Assembly: GCA_023953835.1 (NCBI GenBank)
Contig: JAMLJB010000001.1
Span: 1,054,001 to 1,118,000, forward strand
Direction: 5' to 3'
DNA from: Rhizobiaceae bacterium
GTDB lineage: Bacteria > Pseudomonadota > Alphaproteobacteria > Rhizobiales > Rhizobiaceae
DNA: 64,000 nucleotides
Shown: in pieces, positions 8,305-16,870 of the stretch
Numbering within the stretch: the first letter of the stretch is position 1
Layout: each line of letters opens with the position of its first letter
Program-made: the position numbers and the translations under genes
Notes under the pieces: generated by a model
What the model was told of the DNA's origin: nothing
Databases searched by the model: none
What the model saw: the letters and a program-made list of their open reading frames with translations, nothing else

Positions 8305-9357
8305 ATGCGCAGAACGGTTGAGCTGATCGCGGGCGATACGCAGGGCGTTTCCTACGCCTTCCCGGTCTTTCATTTCGACGGCCGGGAGGATGCGCCGTCG
8401 GCCTATCTGCAGGCCGCGCTGCATGGCGGTGAACTGCCGGGCGTCGTGGCCATCGACGCGCTCATGCCGATGCTGCGCAAGGCCGATGACGAGGGCAGGA
8501 TTCGCGGACGCATTACCATCGTGCCGTCCGCCAACCCGATAGGCCGCTCGCAATATCAGGCGGGCGAGCTGATGGGCCGCTTCCACTTCGGCACCCAGAC
8601 CAATTTCAACCGCGAGTTTCCACTGCTCGCCTCGCCCGACGAGGACCCTGAGGCGACGCTCGACAACGCGACGGCAGACCAGCGGCTGAAGGCCCGCCTG
8701 CTCAAGCTTTCGATGGGGCATGACATCGTGCTCGACCTCCACTGCGACGACGAGAGTCTTGCCTATCTCTATGTTCCGACCGTGCTCTGGCCCTCGATGC
8801 AGGATTGCAGTTCGGCAATGAACATGGAGGCCGTGATCCTGTGGGACGGCGATTGTGGGGCGGCATTCGACCAGGCGTCCATCGATCCATATATCTCGGG
8901 TCCCGCCGCGCTGGCACGGTTCGACAGGCGCGTGGTTTCCACCGTCGAATATCGCGGAATGACCGATGTGGATCCCTCGCTTGCGCGGGAGGATGCCAAG
9001 GGGCTTTACCGGCTGCTGGTGACGCGCGGCGTGGTTGCCGACCCCGGCGTGCCCGCCTCGTCCCCGTTTCAGGGCGTTGCGGCTCCCGTCGAACATGTGG
9101 AGATGATCCGCGCGCCCCGCGCCGGAGCGCTGCTCTACCATGTCAGGCCGGGCGACCGCGTGGAACAGGGTGCCCGCCTCGTGACGATCGTTCATGCACC
9201 CGGCGACCCGGACGGTCGGCTGGACGTCCTCGCACCGCAGGGCGGATTGATCCTGACACGGCGCAATCACCGCGCCGCCTTTGCCGGGGACGACCTCATA
9301 AAGCTGATCGGGAGCCGGCCAAGCGCAACGCACCGCCCCGGCGCACTGGAGGATTGA
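8305..9357 (+). CDS. Succinylglutamate desuccinylase/aspartoacylase-family zinc hydrolase
   Basis: 350 residues from the ATG at 8305 (AAAGGGCCG upstream). An M14-type carboxypeptidase fold is suggested by the zinc motif HGGE (in ALHGGELPGV), the substrate loop NFNREFP, and the second metal region LDLHCDDES. The C-terminal third resembles a lipoyl/barrel-type domain (LYHVRPGDRVEQGARLV), common in this family. The exact acyl-amino-acid or amide substrate cannot be read. It follows hmuV closely and may be read from the same promoter, but no haem-related role is known to me. Confidence 0.8.
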   Translation: MRRTVELIAGDTQGVSYAFPVFHFDGREDAPSAYLQAALHGGELPGVVAIDALMPMLRKADDEGRIRGRITIVPSANPIGRSQYQAGELMGRFHFGTQTNFNREFPLLASPDEDPEATLDNATADQRLKARLLKLSMGHDIVLDLHCDDESLAYLYVPTVLWPSMQDCSSAMNMEAVILWDGDCGAAFDQASIDPYISGPAALARFDRRVVSTVEYRGMTDVDPSLAREDAKGLYRLLVTRGVVADPGVPASSPFQGVAAPVEHVEMIRAPRAGALLYHVRPGDRVEQGARLVTIVHAPGDPDGRLDVLAPQGGLILTRRNHRAAFAGDDLIKLIGSRPSATHRPGALED

Positions 9358-9434
9358 CCGCAGCAGTGGCAGCGCGACGATGCGGCAAGGTCTACCCCTC
9401 CACTTGCTATTCTTCCGCATCCCGCTAGAAACTA

Positions 9435-9450
9435 ACGTTTACGAAAACGT
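9435..9450. promoter_or_regulatory. Palindromic operator-like element upstream of nitronate-monooxygenase-like gene
   Basis: ACGTTT-ACGA-AAACGT is a perfect inverted repeat with six-base arms lying 18 bases before the ATG at 9468. A possible promoter, TTGCTA then 16 bases then TAGAAA, ends just upstream, so the palindrome would overlap the transcription start. The position suits a repressor. The regulator is unknown. Confidence 0.45.
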
Positions 9451-9467
9451 CAATGGAGGAGCGGACG

Positions 9468-10433
9468 ATGGCGGTGCCTGCCGTGCTGAGAGACAATCTA
9501 CGCATTCCGGTGGTTGCCGCGCCGATGTTCATCATCGCGCATCCGCCGTCGGTGCTGGCGCAGTGCAAGGCGGGCGTGGTCGGGTCGTTTCCGGCGCTCA
9601 ATGCGCGCCCCGAGGCGCAACTGGACGAATGGCTGGCCGAGATCACCGAGGAACTCGCTGGTTTTAGCGCGAAGCATCCGGAGCGCCCCGCCGCACCTTT
9701 TGCCGTGAACCAGATCGTCCACAAGTCGAACACAAGGCTCCAGCACGACCTCGCCATGTGCGTGAAGTACAAGGTGCCGATTGTCATTTCCTCGCTGGGA
9801 GCAGTCGAGGAGGTCAATCAGGCGGTGCATTCCTATGGCGGAATCGTCCTGCACGACATCATTCACGACCGGCATGCGCGCAAGGCCATCGAGAAGGGCG
9901 CGGACGGCTTGATCGCCGTCGCGACGGGCGCGGGCGGCCATGCGGGAACGCTCTCGCCCTTCGCGCTGGTGCAGGAACTCCGGCAATGGTTTGACGGGCC
10001 GTTGCTGCTGTCAGGTGCAATCGCCACGGGCCGCGCCGTGCTGGCGGCGTGCGCGATGGGCGCCGACCTTGCCTATATCGGCTCGCCGTTCATCGCGACC
10101 ACGGAAGCCCGCGCGCCGGACGCCTACAAGCAGATGATCGTGGACTCGAAAGCCGCCGACATCGTGTATTCCAACCTGTTTACCGGCGTGCACGGAAACT
10201 ACCTCAAGGGCTCCGTCCGCGCGCAGGGCATGGACCCCGACAACCTTCCGCAATCCGATCCGACGAAGATGAACTTCGGCGCGACGGACGCCAAGGCGTG
10301 GAAGGAAATCTGGGGCTGCGGGCAGGGCATCGGTGTCATCGACAAGGTCGTGCCCACCGCCGAACTGGTCGATCGACTGGTGCGCGAGTATGAGGAAGCC
10401 AGGCAGGAATTGCTGAGGGGCGGCGCAGCCTAA
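9468..10433 (+). CDS. Nitronate monooxygenase-like FMN oxidoreductase (NPD/2-nitropropane dioxygenase family)
   Basis: 321 residues. The ATG at 9468 is chosen over 9453 because GGAGGAG lies six bases before it. A TIM-barrel flavoprotein is shown by the start PVVAAPMF, the phosphate-binding GAGGHAG (about 155-161), LLLSGAIATGRAV and MGADLAYIGSPFIAT. The family oxidises alkyl nitronates such as propionate-3-nitronate or acts as an enoyl reductase-like FMN enzyme; substrate cannot be set from sequence. It converges on puuB with a four-base overlap. Confidence 0.85.
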   Translation: MAVPAVLRDNLRIPVVAAPMFIIAHPPSVLAQCKAGVVGSFPALNARPEAQLDEWLAEITEELAGFSAKHPERPAAPFAVNQIVHKSNTRLQHDLAMCVKYKVPIVISSLGAVEEVNQAVHSYGGIVLHDIIHDRHARKAIEKGADGLIAVATGAGGHAGTLSPFALVQELRQWFDGPLLLSGAIATGRAVLAACAMGADLAYIGSPFIATTEARAPDAYKQMIVDSKAADIVYSNLFTGVHGNYLKGSVRAQGMDPDNLPQSDPTKMNFGATDAKAWKEIWGCGQGIGVIDKVVPTAELVDRLVREYEEARQELLRGGAA

Positions 10434-11716
10434 AGCCGGTCCCGCAGCGCGTACCAGTTGAGCGCCAGAAACAGAAGCGGGGCGCGGAAGCGCCGTCCGC
10501 CGGGGAACGCCGGGATTTTCAGGTCCTCGAACAGCTTCAGCCGGTCGCGGTTGCCGCCGACCGTCTCGGCGTAGAGCTTGCCGACGAAATTCGACAGCAT
10601 GACGCCGTGGCCTGAATAGCCGCCCGCCGAGATGACATTCGGCATGACCTCGCGCACCCACGGTTTGCGCGGCATGGTGATGCCGACATAGCCGCCCCAG
10701 CCATGCGTGATCTCGACATCCTTCAGGAAGGGATAGATTTCCGCGATCTGCTTGCGGATGTGGATGTGAATGTCCTTTGGATCGTTCACCGCGTAGATCT
10801 CGCGGCCTCCGAACAAAAGGCGGTTGTCGGGCGACTTGCGGAAATAGCGCACGACGAAGCGGCTGTCGTCCACGGACTCGCCGCCCGGCAGGACCGGCGT
10901 GTCGGCAGGCAGCGGCACGGTGGCGCCGATGAAGGAGCCGATGGGCATGACATGCGCGGCGCTCTGCGGTTCGAGATCGCCGCCATAGGCGTTGACGGCA
11001 ATCAGCGCCTTGTCGGCGGTGATGGTGCCGCGCGGGGTCGCGACCGACACCTTGCCGCCGGACGAGGAAATGGCGGAAGCGCTGGTCTGCTCGTAAAGCT
11101 CCGCGCCTGCATCGGCGGCGGCCCGGGCGGTGCCGACGAGCAATTTGAGGGGGTTGATGTGGCCGGTGCCGGTGTCGCGCGTGCCGCCGAAATATTGCGT
11201 CGAGCCGAGCCGCCCGGCGGTCTCGGCAGCATCCATGAAGCTGATATGCGGATAGTTGAAGCGTGTCGCCATGATCTCGGCATGGGCGCGGTAGTCGTCC
11301 ACGAAGCGCGGCTTGTGCGCGACCGACATCTGGCCGGGGCGAAAGTCCATGTCGATGCCGTTGGCGGCGGTAAATTCGAGCAGGTGCGCCTTGGCTTCCT
11401 CGGCCAGATCGAACAGCGCCTTCGCGCGCGTCAAGCCATATTCGGCTTCCATTTCCTCGGCCCAGGCGCGCTGGCCGGTGCCGAACTGGCCGCCATTGCG
11501 GCCCGATGCGCCGTCGCCGAAGCGGTGGGTCTCGATCAGCGCGACGCGGGTTCCGGCCTTGGCCAGGTGCACCGCCGCCGAAAGGCCCGTGAAGCCGCCT
11601 CCGACAACCACGACATCGACCTGCCGGTCGCCGTCCAGCGCCGGAAAAGCGGGGCGCTCCGCGACAGAATCCTCATACCACGAGCGACCGGGGGAAATGG
11701 GGGACTGGTAGGCCAT
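10430..11716 (-). CDS. puuB: FAD-dependent oxidoreductase, gamma-glutamylputrescine oxidase type
   Basis: 428 residues of the DAO/GlpD fold. The N-terminal Rossmann motif VVVGGGFTGLSAAVHLAKAG is followed by the family marker GASGRNGGQ, and the C-terminal FAD segment is near SAGGYSGHGVMLSNF. PuuB oxidises gamma-glutamylputrescine to the aldehyde with release of ammonia and hydrogen peroxide. The glutamine-synthetase-like gene upstream, ending four bases before it, is the expected partner (PuuA). A generic amine oxidase of the same fold remains possible. Confidence 0.82.
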   Translation of the reverse strand: MAYQSPISPGRSWYEDSVAERPAFPALDGDRQVDVVVVGGGFTGLSAAVHLAKAGTRVALIETHRFGDGASGRNGGQFGTGQRAWAEEMEAEYGLTRAKALFDLAEEAKAHLLEFTAANGIDMDFRPGQMSVAHKPRFVDDYRAHAEIMATRFNYPHISFMDAAETAGRLGSTQYFGGTRDTGTGHINPLKLLVGTARAAADAGAELYEQTSASAISSSGGKVSVATPRGTITADKALIAVNAYGGDLEPQSAAHVMPIGSFIGATVPLPADTPVLPGGESVDDSRFVVRYFRKSPDNRLLFGGREIYAVNDPKDIHIHIRKQIAEIYPFLKDVEITHGWGGYVGITMPRKPWVREVMPNVISAGGYSGHGVMLSNFVGKLYAETVGGNRDRLKLFEDLKIPAFPGGRRFRAPLLFLALNWYALRDRL

Positions 11717-11720
11717 GCCG

Positions 11721-13154
11721 TCACACGTTCAGCAGCAGATATTCGCGCTCCCACGGCGAGATCACTTCCATGAAGGTCTCGAATTCCGCGCGCTTGATGG
11801 CGACGTAGGTGTTGGCGAATTGCAGACCGAGCCGCTTGCGCAATTCCTCGTCCTGCTCGAACAGGTCCACGGCCTCCAGCAGCCCGCGCGGCAGGTCGAT
11901 CTCGTCCTCGTTCGCCGTGGTGGTGACGGCGGCTTCGCAGGGTAGCTTGTCGACAATGCCGATCAGCCCGCAGGCGAGCGACGCCGCCAGCGCGAGATAG
12001 GGATTGGCGTCGGAGGAAGGAATGCGGTTCTCGACGCGCCGCGCGGCGGGGTCCGAGCGCGGCACGCGGAAGGCGGTGGTGCGGTTGTCGTAGCCCCATT
12101 TGTTGTTGACCGGGGCCGATGCGGCCTGCGTCAGCCGCCGGTAGGAGTTCACATAGGGCGCGAACATCACGAGCGCGTTCGGCACATGCTTCTGCATGCC
12201 GCCGAGGAAATGGAAAAAAGCCTCGCTCTCGGTGCCGTCGGCATTGGTGAAAACGTTCCGGCCGGTTTTTCGGTCCACCACGGATTGGTGGATATGCATT
12301 GCCGAGCCGGGCTGGCCCTGAATGGGCTTGGCCATGAAGGTGGCATAGACATCGTGCTTGAGCGCGGCTTCCCGGATGGTGCGCTTGAACATGAACACCT
12401 GGTCGGCAAGCGCGACGGGATCGCCATGGCGCAGGTTGATTTCAAGCTGGCCCGCGCCCTCCTCGTGGATCAGCGTGTCGATCTCCAACCCCTGCGCCTC
12501 GGAGAAATGGTAGATGTCGTCGATCAGCTCGTCATATTCGTTGACGCCCGCGATGGAATATCCCGAGCCGCCGGCAATGGGACGGCCCGAGCGGCCGACC
12601 GGCGGCGACAACGGATAGTCGGGGTCGGGATTCTTGCGCACGAGGTAGAACTCGATCTCGGGCGCGACGACCGGCTTCAGCCCGCGCGCATCATAGGCCT
12701 CGACCACGCGGCGCAGCACGTTGCGCGGGGTGAACTCCACCATGCGCCCGTCCTGATGCACCAGATCGCAGATCACCTGCGCGGTGGGATCGGATTCCCA
12801 CGGCACGACGGAAAGCGTGGAAAGGTCCGGCACCAGTTTCAGGTCGCCGTCATCCTCCGGATATTCGAAACCGTTGCCGTCTTCCGGGTAGTCGCCGGAA
12901 ATGGTCATCATGAAGGGCGCGGACGGCAGCGCGAGCGAGGTGTTGGAGGTGAATTTGTTCGACGGCATCATTTTGCCGCGCGCAACGCCTGCCTGGTCGG
13001 GGGTGATGCATTCGATGTCCTCGATGCCGCGCCATTCGAGCCAGCTTGACGCTTCCTTCCAGCTCTTCACGCCTCGGGACTTGTTGAGAAAGGCAGGTAT
13101 TCGTTTTCTTGCGCCGGATGTTTTCGGGCGGGCTTCCCTCTTCGCGTCTGGCAT
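11721..13154 (-). CDS. puuA: Glutamine synthetase-family protein, gamma-glutamylputrescine synthetase type
   Basis: 477 residues from the ATG at 13154 (the previous codon is TTG). It has the glutamine synthetase catalytic pattern: EIEFYLVRK (metal-binding Glu), EEGAGQLEINLRHGDP, the ATP-site segment GSAMHIHQSV and FRVPRSDPAARRVENRIPSSDANPYLALA. It lacks the usual tightly conserved features of ammonia-using GlnA and matches the PuuA/GlnT group, which joins glutamate to amines such as putrescine using ATP. Four bases separate it from puuB, so the two form one operon for polyamine breakdown. Confidence 0.85.
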   Translation of the reverse strand: MPDAKREARPKTSGARKRIPAFLNKSRGVKSWKEASSWLEWRGIEDIECITPDQAGVARGKMMPSNKFTSNTSLALPSAPFMMTISGDYPEDGNGFEYPEDDGDLKLVPDLSTLSVVPWESDPTAQVICDLVHQDGRMVEFTPRNVLRRVVEAYDARGLKPVVAPEIEFYLVRKNPDPDYPLSPPVGRSGRPIAGGSGYSIAGVNEYDELIDDIYHFSEAQGLEIDTLIHEEGAGQLEINLRHGDPVALADQVFMFKRTIREAALKHDVYATFMAKPIQGQPGSAMHIHQSVVDRKTGRNVFTNADGTESEAFFHFLGGMQKHVPNALVMFAPYVNSYRRLTQAASAPVNNKWGYDNRTTAFRVPRSDPAARRVENRIPSSDANPYLALAASLACGLIGIVDKLPCEAAVTTTANEDEIDLPRGLLEAVDLFEQDEELRKRLGLQFANTYVAIKRAEFETFMEVISPWEREYLLLNV

Positions 13155-13243
13155 CAATCACCAATCTGGTTGCGGATGACGGAATCTGCCACTGCGGCGG
13201 AAATAAGGAAAGGGGGAGGGTGTGGATAAGCGGCGAACCAAAC

Positions 13244-13274
13244 AAAAACCCCCGCCACCAAGGCGACGGGGGCC
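13244..13274 (-). terminator. Rho-independent terminator of the aceA operon
   Basis: On the minus strand a GC-rich hairpin (CCCCCG...CGGGGG arms with an inner CGCC/GGCG) is followed directly by TTTTTGTTTGG. It starts 22 bases past the stop of the 79-residue gene at 13296, so it ends the aceA-orf unit and shields puuA downstream. Confidence 0.8.
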
Positions 13275-13295
13275 GCGCGAGCGACTGGGGAACGG

Positions 13296-13535
13296 TCAGC
13301 CGTGCGCCTGTGTAACGATCACCGGAATAAGCAGGTCGCCCCAGTTTCCGTTGCCGCCATGGTGACGCGCGGAGCGCACCAGTTCCACGGAGACGCCGGC
13401 CTCGACCGCTTTCATCACAGCCTGGTTCAGCCTGTGCAGGTCGTTTGCCACGATGCGGATGGCGGCCTGCTGTTCGTCGCTCATCGCCGAAGCCTGTTCG
13501 GCGGCCCGCTCCTTGACCCGTGTTCTTGGCGTCAT
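13296..13535 (-). CDS. Small conserved protein co-transcribed with isocitrate lyase
   Basis: 79 residues from the ATG at 13535, preceded by GGGAGAATGAC. The protein is helical and charged at the start (MTPRTRVKERAAEQ), with an IRIVANDLHRLNQAV helix and a C-terminal hydrophobic strand (LLIPVIVTQ). It lies 81 bases after aceA on the same strand and ahead of a strong terminator, so it is probably read with aceA. No function is known to me; a modulatory role near the glyoxylate shunt is only an inference from position. Confidence 0.75.
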   Translation of the reverse strand: MTPRTRVKERAAEQASAMSDEQQAAIRIVANDLHRLNQAVMKAVEAGVSVELVRSARHHGGNGNWGDLLIPVIVTQAHG

Positions 13536-13616
13536 GTCATTCTCCCTTGATGGTCTGAGGGTTTGGATTTGTGGCGCCGGGAATTCGGTCCTCCGCACAT
13601 TCCCGGCGCGCGGTGC

Positions 13617-14906
<1,290 letters not shown>

Positions 14907-14985
14907 TGCGACAACTCCAATCTGCCTGTGTTCGTTGCAAGAAGCGCGGTCCCGGAGAAATCAGCCCGCGCTGCCTTTGACATCG

Positions 14986-15136
14986 TTTACATTGCAGTGC
15001 GAAGCAAACGCGAGAAATTTCGCATTTAGCCCAAAATCTTTAGGGAAAATCTGTATTGTGTTTGACTGGACCTCTGTGTAAATTTATAAAAGATGTAAAA
15101 CGTCATCTGGTGCGCTTGCGTGTAAATGATTGTAAA
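14986..15136. promoter_or_regulatory. aceA-scfR divergent control region with repeated TGTAAA boxes
   Basis: The 253-base gap 14907-15159 holds four TGTAAA hexamers on the plus strand (15077-15082, 15094-15099, 15121-15126, 15131-15136) and one on the minus strand (14986-14991, TTTACA). The last pair is spaced exactly 10 bases, one helical turn. The run ends 24 bases before the scfR start. This looks like a multi-site operator for a single regulator, most simply ScfR itself acting on both promoters. Confidence 0.5.
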
Positions 15137-15159
15137 TCCGGGGCGGGAGCGGCAATTCC

Positions 15160-16608
15160 ATGGCTGAGCAGAAGATTTTCGCCGGGCCGCGCATCCGCCG
15201 CATCCGCAATGCCAAGGGCCTCACCCAGACCGGCATGGCGGAGGGGCTGGGAATCTCGCCCTCCTACCTGAACCTCATCGAGCGCAACCAGCGCCCGCTG
15301 ACGGTGCAACTCATCCTCAAGCTCGCCTCCACCTATAATGTCGACCCGGTCGAATTGCAGGGCGAGGCGAAAGGGTCGGTCGCGGCGCTGAGGGAGGTGT
15401 TTTCCGACCCGCTGCTGGCAGGCGAATTGCCGGGCGACCAGGAACTGGTCGAGGTCGTGGAAACCGCCCCCAACGCGGCCGCCGCGATGGTCAAGCTGTT
15501 CCGCGCCTATCGCGAGCAGGCGGAGCGGCTGTCGGACCTGTCGGAGATCATGACGCGGGAGGGCCATGCGACTGCTCTGTCCTCCGCTCGGCTGCCCATC
15601 GACGAGGTTCGCGATATTTTCGAGCGGCGGGCGAACCATTATCCCAACATCGAGGAGGAGGCGGAAGCCTTCACGCGGCTGCTTGATCCCGGCGACGACC
15701 TGTTCGGCGCGCTGAAGGCGTGGCTGAAACGCGAGTACGGCATCGTCGTCAAGGTGCTGCCGGTCGCCACAATGCCCAACTGGCGGCGGCGCTACGACCG
15801 GCACTCGCAGCGCCTGTTCATCTCCGAGCGCCTGTCGCCCTTCGACCAGTTGCGCGAGGTGGCGATGGAGGCATGCCTCATCCGCATGCAGGTGGCGGTG
15901 GCGGGCGAGATACAGGCGCTGAAACTGTCTTCGGACGAGGCGCGGCGGCTGGCCCGCTTCGAGCTTGGGCGATATGCCGCCCACGCATTGATGATGCCTT
16001 ACGCCGCGTTTCAATCTGCGGCGCTGCGCGCGCGATACGATATCGACGTGCTGCGCTCGCGCTTCGGCGTTTCCTTCGAGCAGGCGGCGAACCGGCTCAC
16101 CATGCTGCAACGATCCGGCGCGGCGGGCGCGCCGTTCTTCATGCTGGAGGTCGACAATGCCGGGCATCGCTTCCGGCGCGCGGGAGCGCAGGGGTTTCCG
16201 CAAAGCCGCTTCGGCGGTGGTTGCCCGAAATTGTCGGTGCATGCGGCCTTCACCCAGCCCGGCCAGATATTCGTCGAGGCGGTGGAAATGCCCGATGGCG
16301 CGGAGTTCCTCACCGTCTCGCGCACGCTTGAAGGGCCGCAGGGCTCGTTCGCGGAACGGCCCCGACGCACCGCCCTGCTGCTTGGCTGCGACATCGGGTT
16401 CAAGGACGAGATCGTCTACAGCGCCGCGCTGCCTGCTCCTGCGCCGGGCGCCTCGACCCGGATCGGGCAGGTGGCCGCAACGCCGGTCGGCCCCGCCTGC
16501 CGCCTCTGCGAACGGCAGGGATGCCTTGCCCGCGCCGAGCCGCCCGTCACGCGCCCGCTCGGGCTGGACGAAATGGCGACAGGCCTCAGCGCATTCGATT
16601 TCCAATGA
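15160..16608 (+). CDS. ScfR/RamB-type XRE regulator of short-chain acyl metabolism
   Basis: 482 residues. An N-terminal helix-turn-helix (RIRNAKGLTQTGMAEGLGISPSYLNLIERNQRPLT in pieces, residues about 14-55) is followed by a long sensory region: an ImmA/IrrE-like segment (about 180-280) and a DUF2083-type C-terminal domain with PKLSVHAAF, LGCDIGFKDEIVY and a Cys pair in CRLCERQGC. This layout matches the short-chain fatty acyl regulators (ScfR, RamB, MccR). It diverges from aceA, as RamB-type genes often do, so control of the glyoxylate shunt is likely but inferred. Confidence 0.88.
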   Translation: MAEQKIFAGPRIRRIRNAKGLTQTGMAEGLGISPSYLNLIERNQRPLTVQLILKLASTYNVDPVELQGEAKGSVAALREVFSDPLLAGELPGDQELVEVVETAPNAAAAMVKLFRAYREQAERLSDLSEIMTREGHATALSSARLPIDEVRDIFERRANHYPNIEEEAEAFTRLLDPGDDLFGALKAWLKREYGIVVKVLPVATMPNWRRRYDRHSQRLFISERLSPFDQLREVAMEACLIRMQVAVAGEIQALKLSSDEARRLARFELGRYAAHALMMPYAAFQSAALRARYDIDVLRSRFGVSFEQAANRLTMLQRSGAAGAPFFMLEVDNAGHRFRRAGAQGFPQSRFGGGCPKLSVHAAFTQPGQIFVEAVEMPDGAEFLTVSRTLEGPQGSFAERPRRTALLLGCDIGFKDEIVYSAALPAPAPGASTRIGQVAATPVGPACRLCERQGCLARAEPPVTRPLGLDEMATGLSAFDFQ

Positions 16609-16673
16609 GGGCGGAATTGCACCGGGCGGGGTTTGTGCTGCCCTTGCATGCTCGCGCATGCCATCAGAAACAG

Positions 16674-16702
16674 TTGCAGCAGGTTTCAATCGCGGCTATG
16701 GA
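16674..16702 (+). promoter_or_regulatory. Promoter of the Trp leader transcript
   Basis: TTGCAG at 16674-16679, a 17-base spacer, and TATGGA at 16697-16702 make a good sigma-70 type promoter. The -10 box ends seven bases before the leader ATG at 16710, so transcription should start at or one base before that ATG. This makes the leader peptide leaderless, as reported for Sinorhizobium meliloti trpL. Confidence 0.7.
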
Positions 16703-16709
16703 TGCTCCC

Positions 16710-16754
16710 ATGAAGATGAAATCGATCGCAACCGCGTGGTGGTGGGCTTGCTGA
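16710..16754 (+). CDS. trpL: Trp leader peptide TrpL
   Basis: A 14-codon reading frame, MKMKSIATAWWWAC, with three successive Trp codons (TGG TGG TGG at 16737-16745) four codons before the stop. It is followed by mutually exclusive hairpins and then trpE(G). Ribosome stalling at the Trp codons would favour the antiterminator. There is no ribosome-binding site, in line with leaderless translation. An in-frame ATG at 16698 lies inside the -10 box and is unlikely to be used. The released leader RNA in S. meliloti (rnTrpL) acts as a trans-acting small RNA, so this one may too. Confidence 0.88.
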   Translation: MKMKSIATAWWWAC

Positions 16755-16831
16755 GAGCGGCCTGAGCAAACGCGTGCGCGTGGAATGTGGTGGCCGCAAC
16801 GGAAAATCCGGGCGGCCATTTGCTTTTTCTT
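16748..16831 (+). terminator. trpE(G) transcription attenuator
   Basis: Segment TTGCT (16748-16752) can pair with AGCAA (16765-16769). GCGGCC (16757-16762) can pair with GGCCGC (16792-16797) as antiterminator. The terminator is TGGCCGC (16791-16797) with GCGGCCA (16812-16818), plus an inner CGGA/TCCG stem, followed by TTTGCTTTTTCTT. These options exclude each other, the classic trp attenuation arrangement. A free RNA of about 120 bases would be made when Trp is plentiful. Confidence 0.82.
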
Positions 16832-16870
16832 GGGTGCCCAGGGTTCCTTGCCTGAACGTTGGAGACAGGG

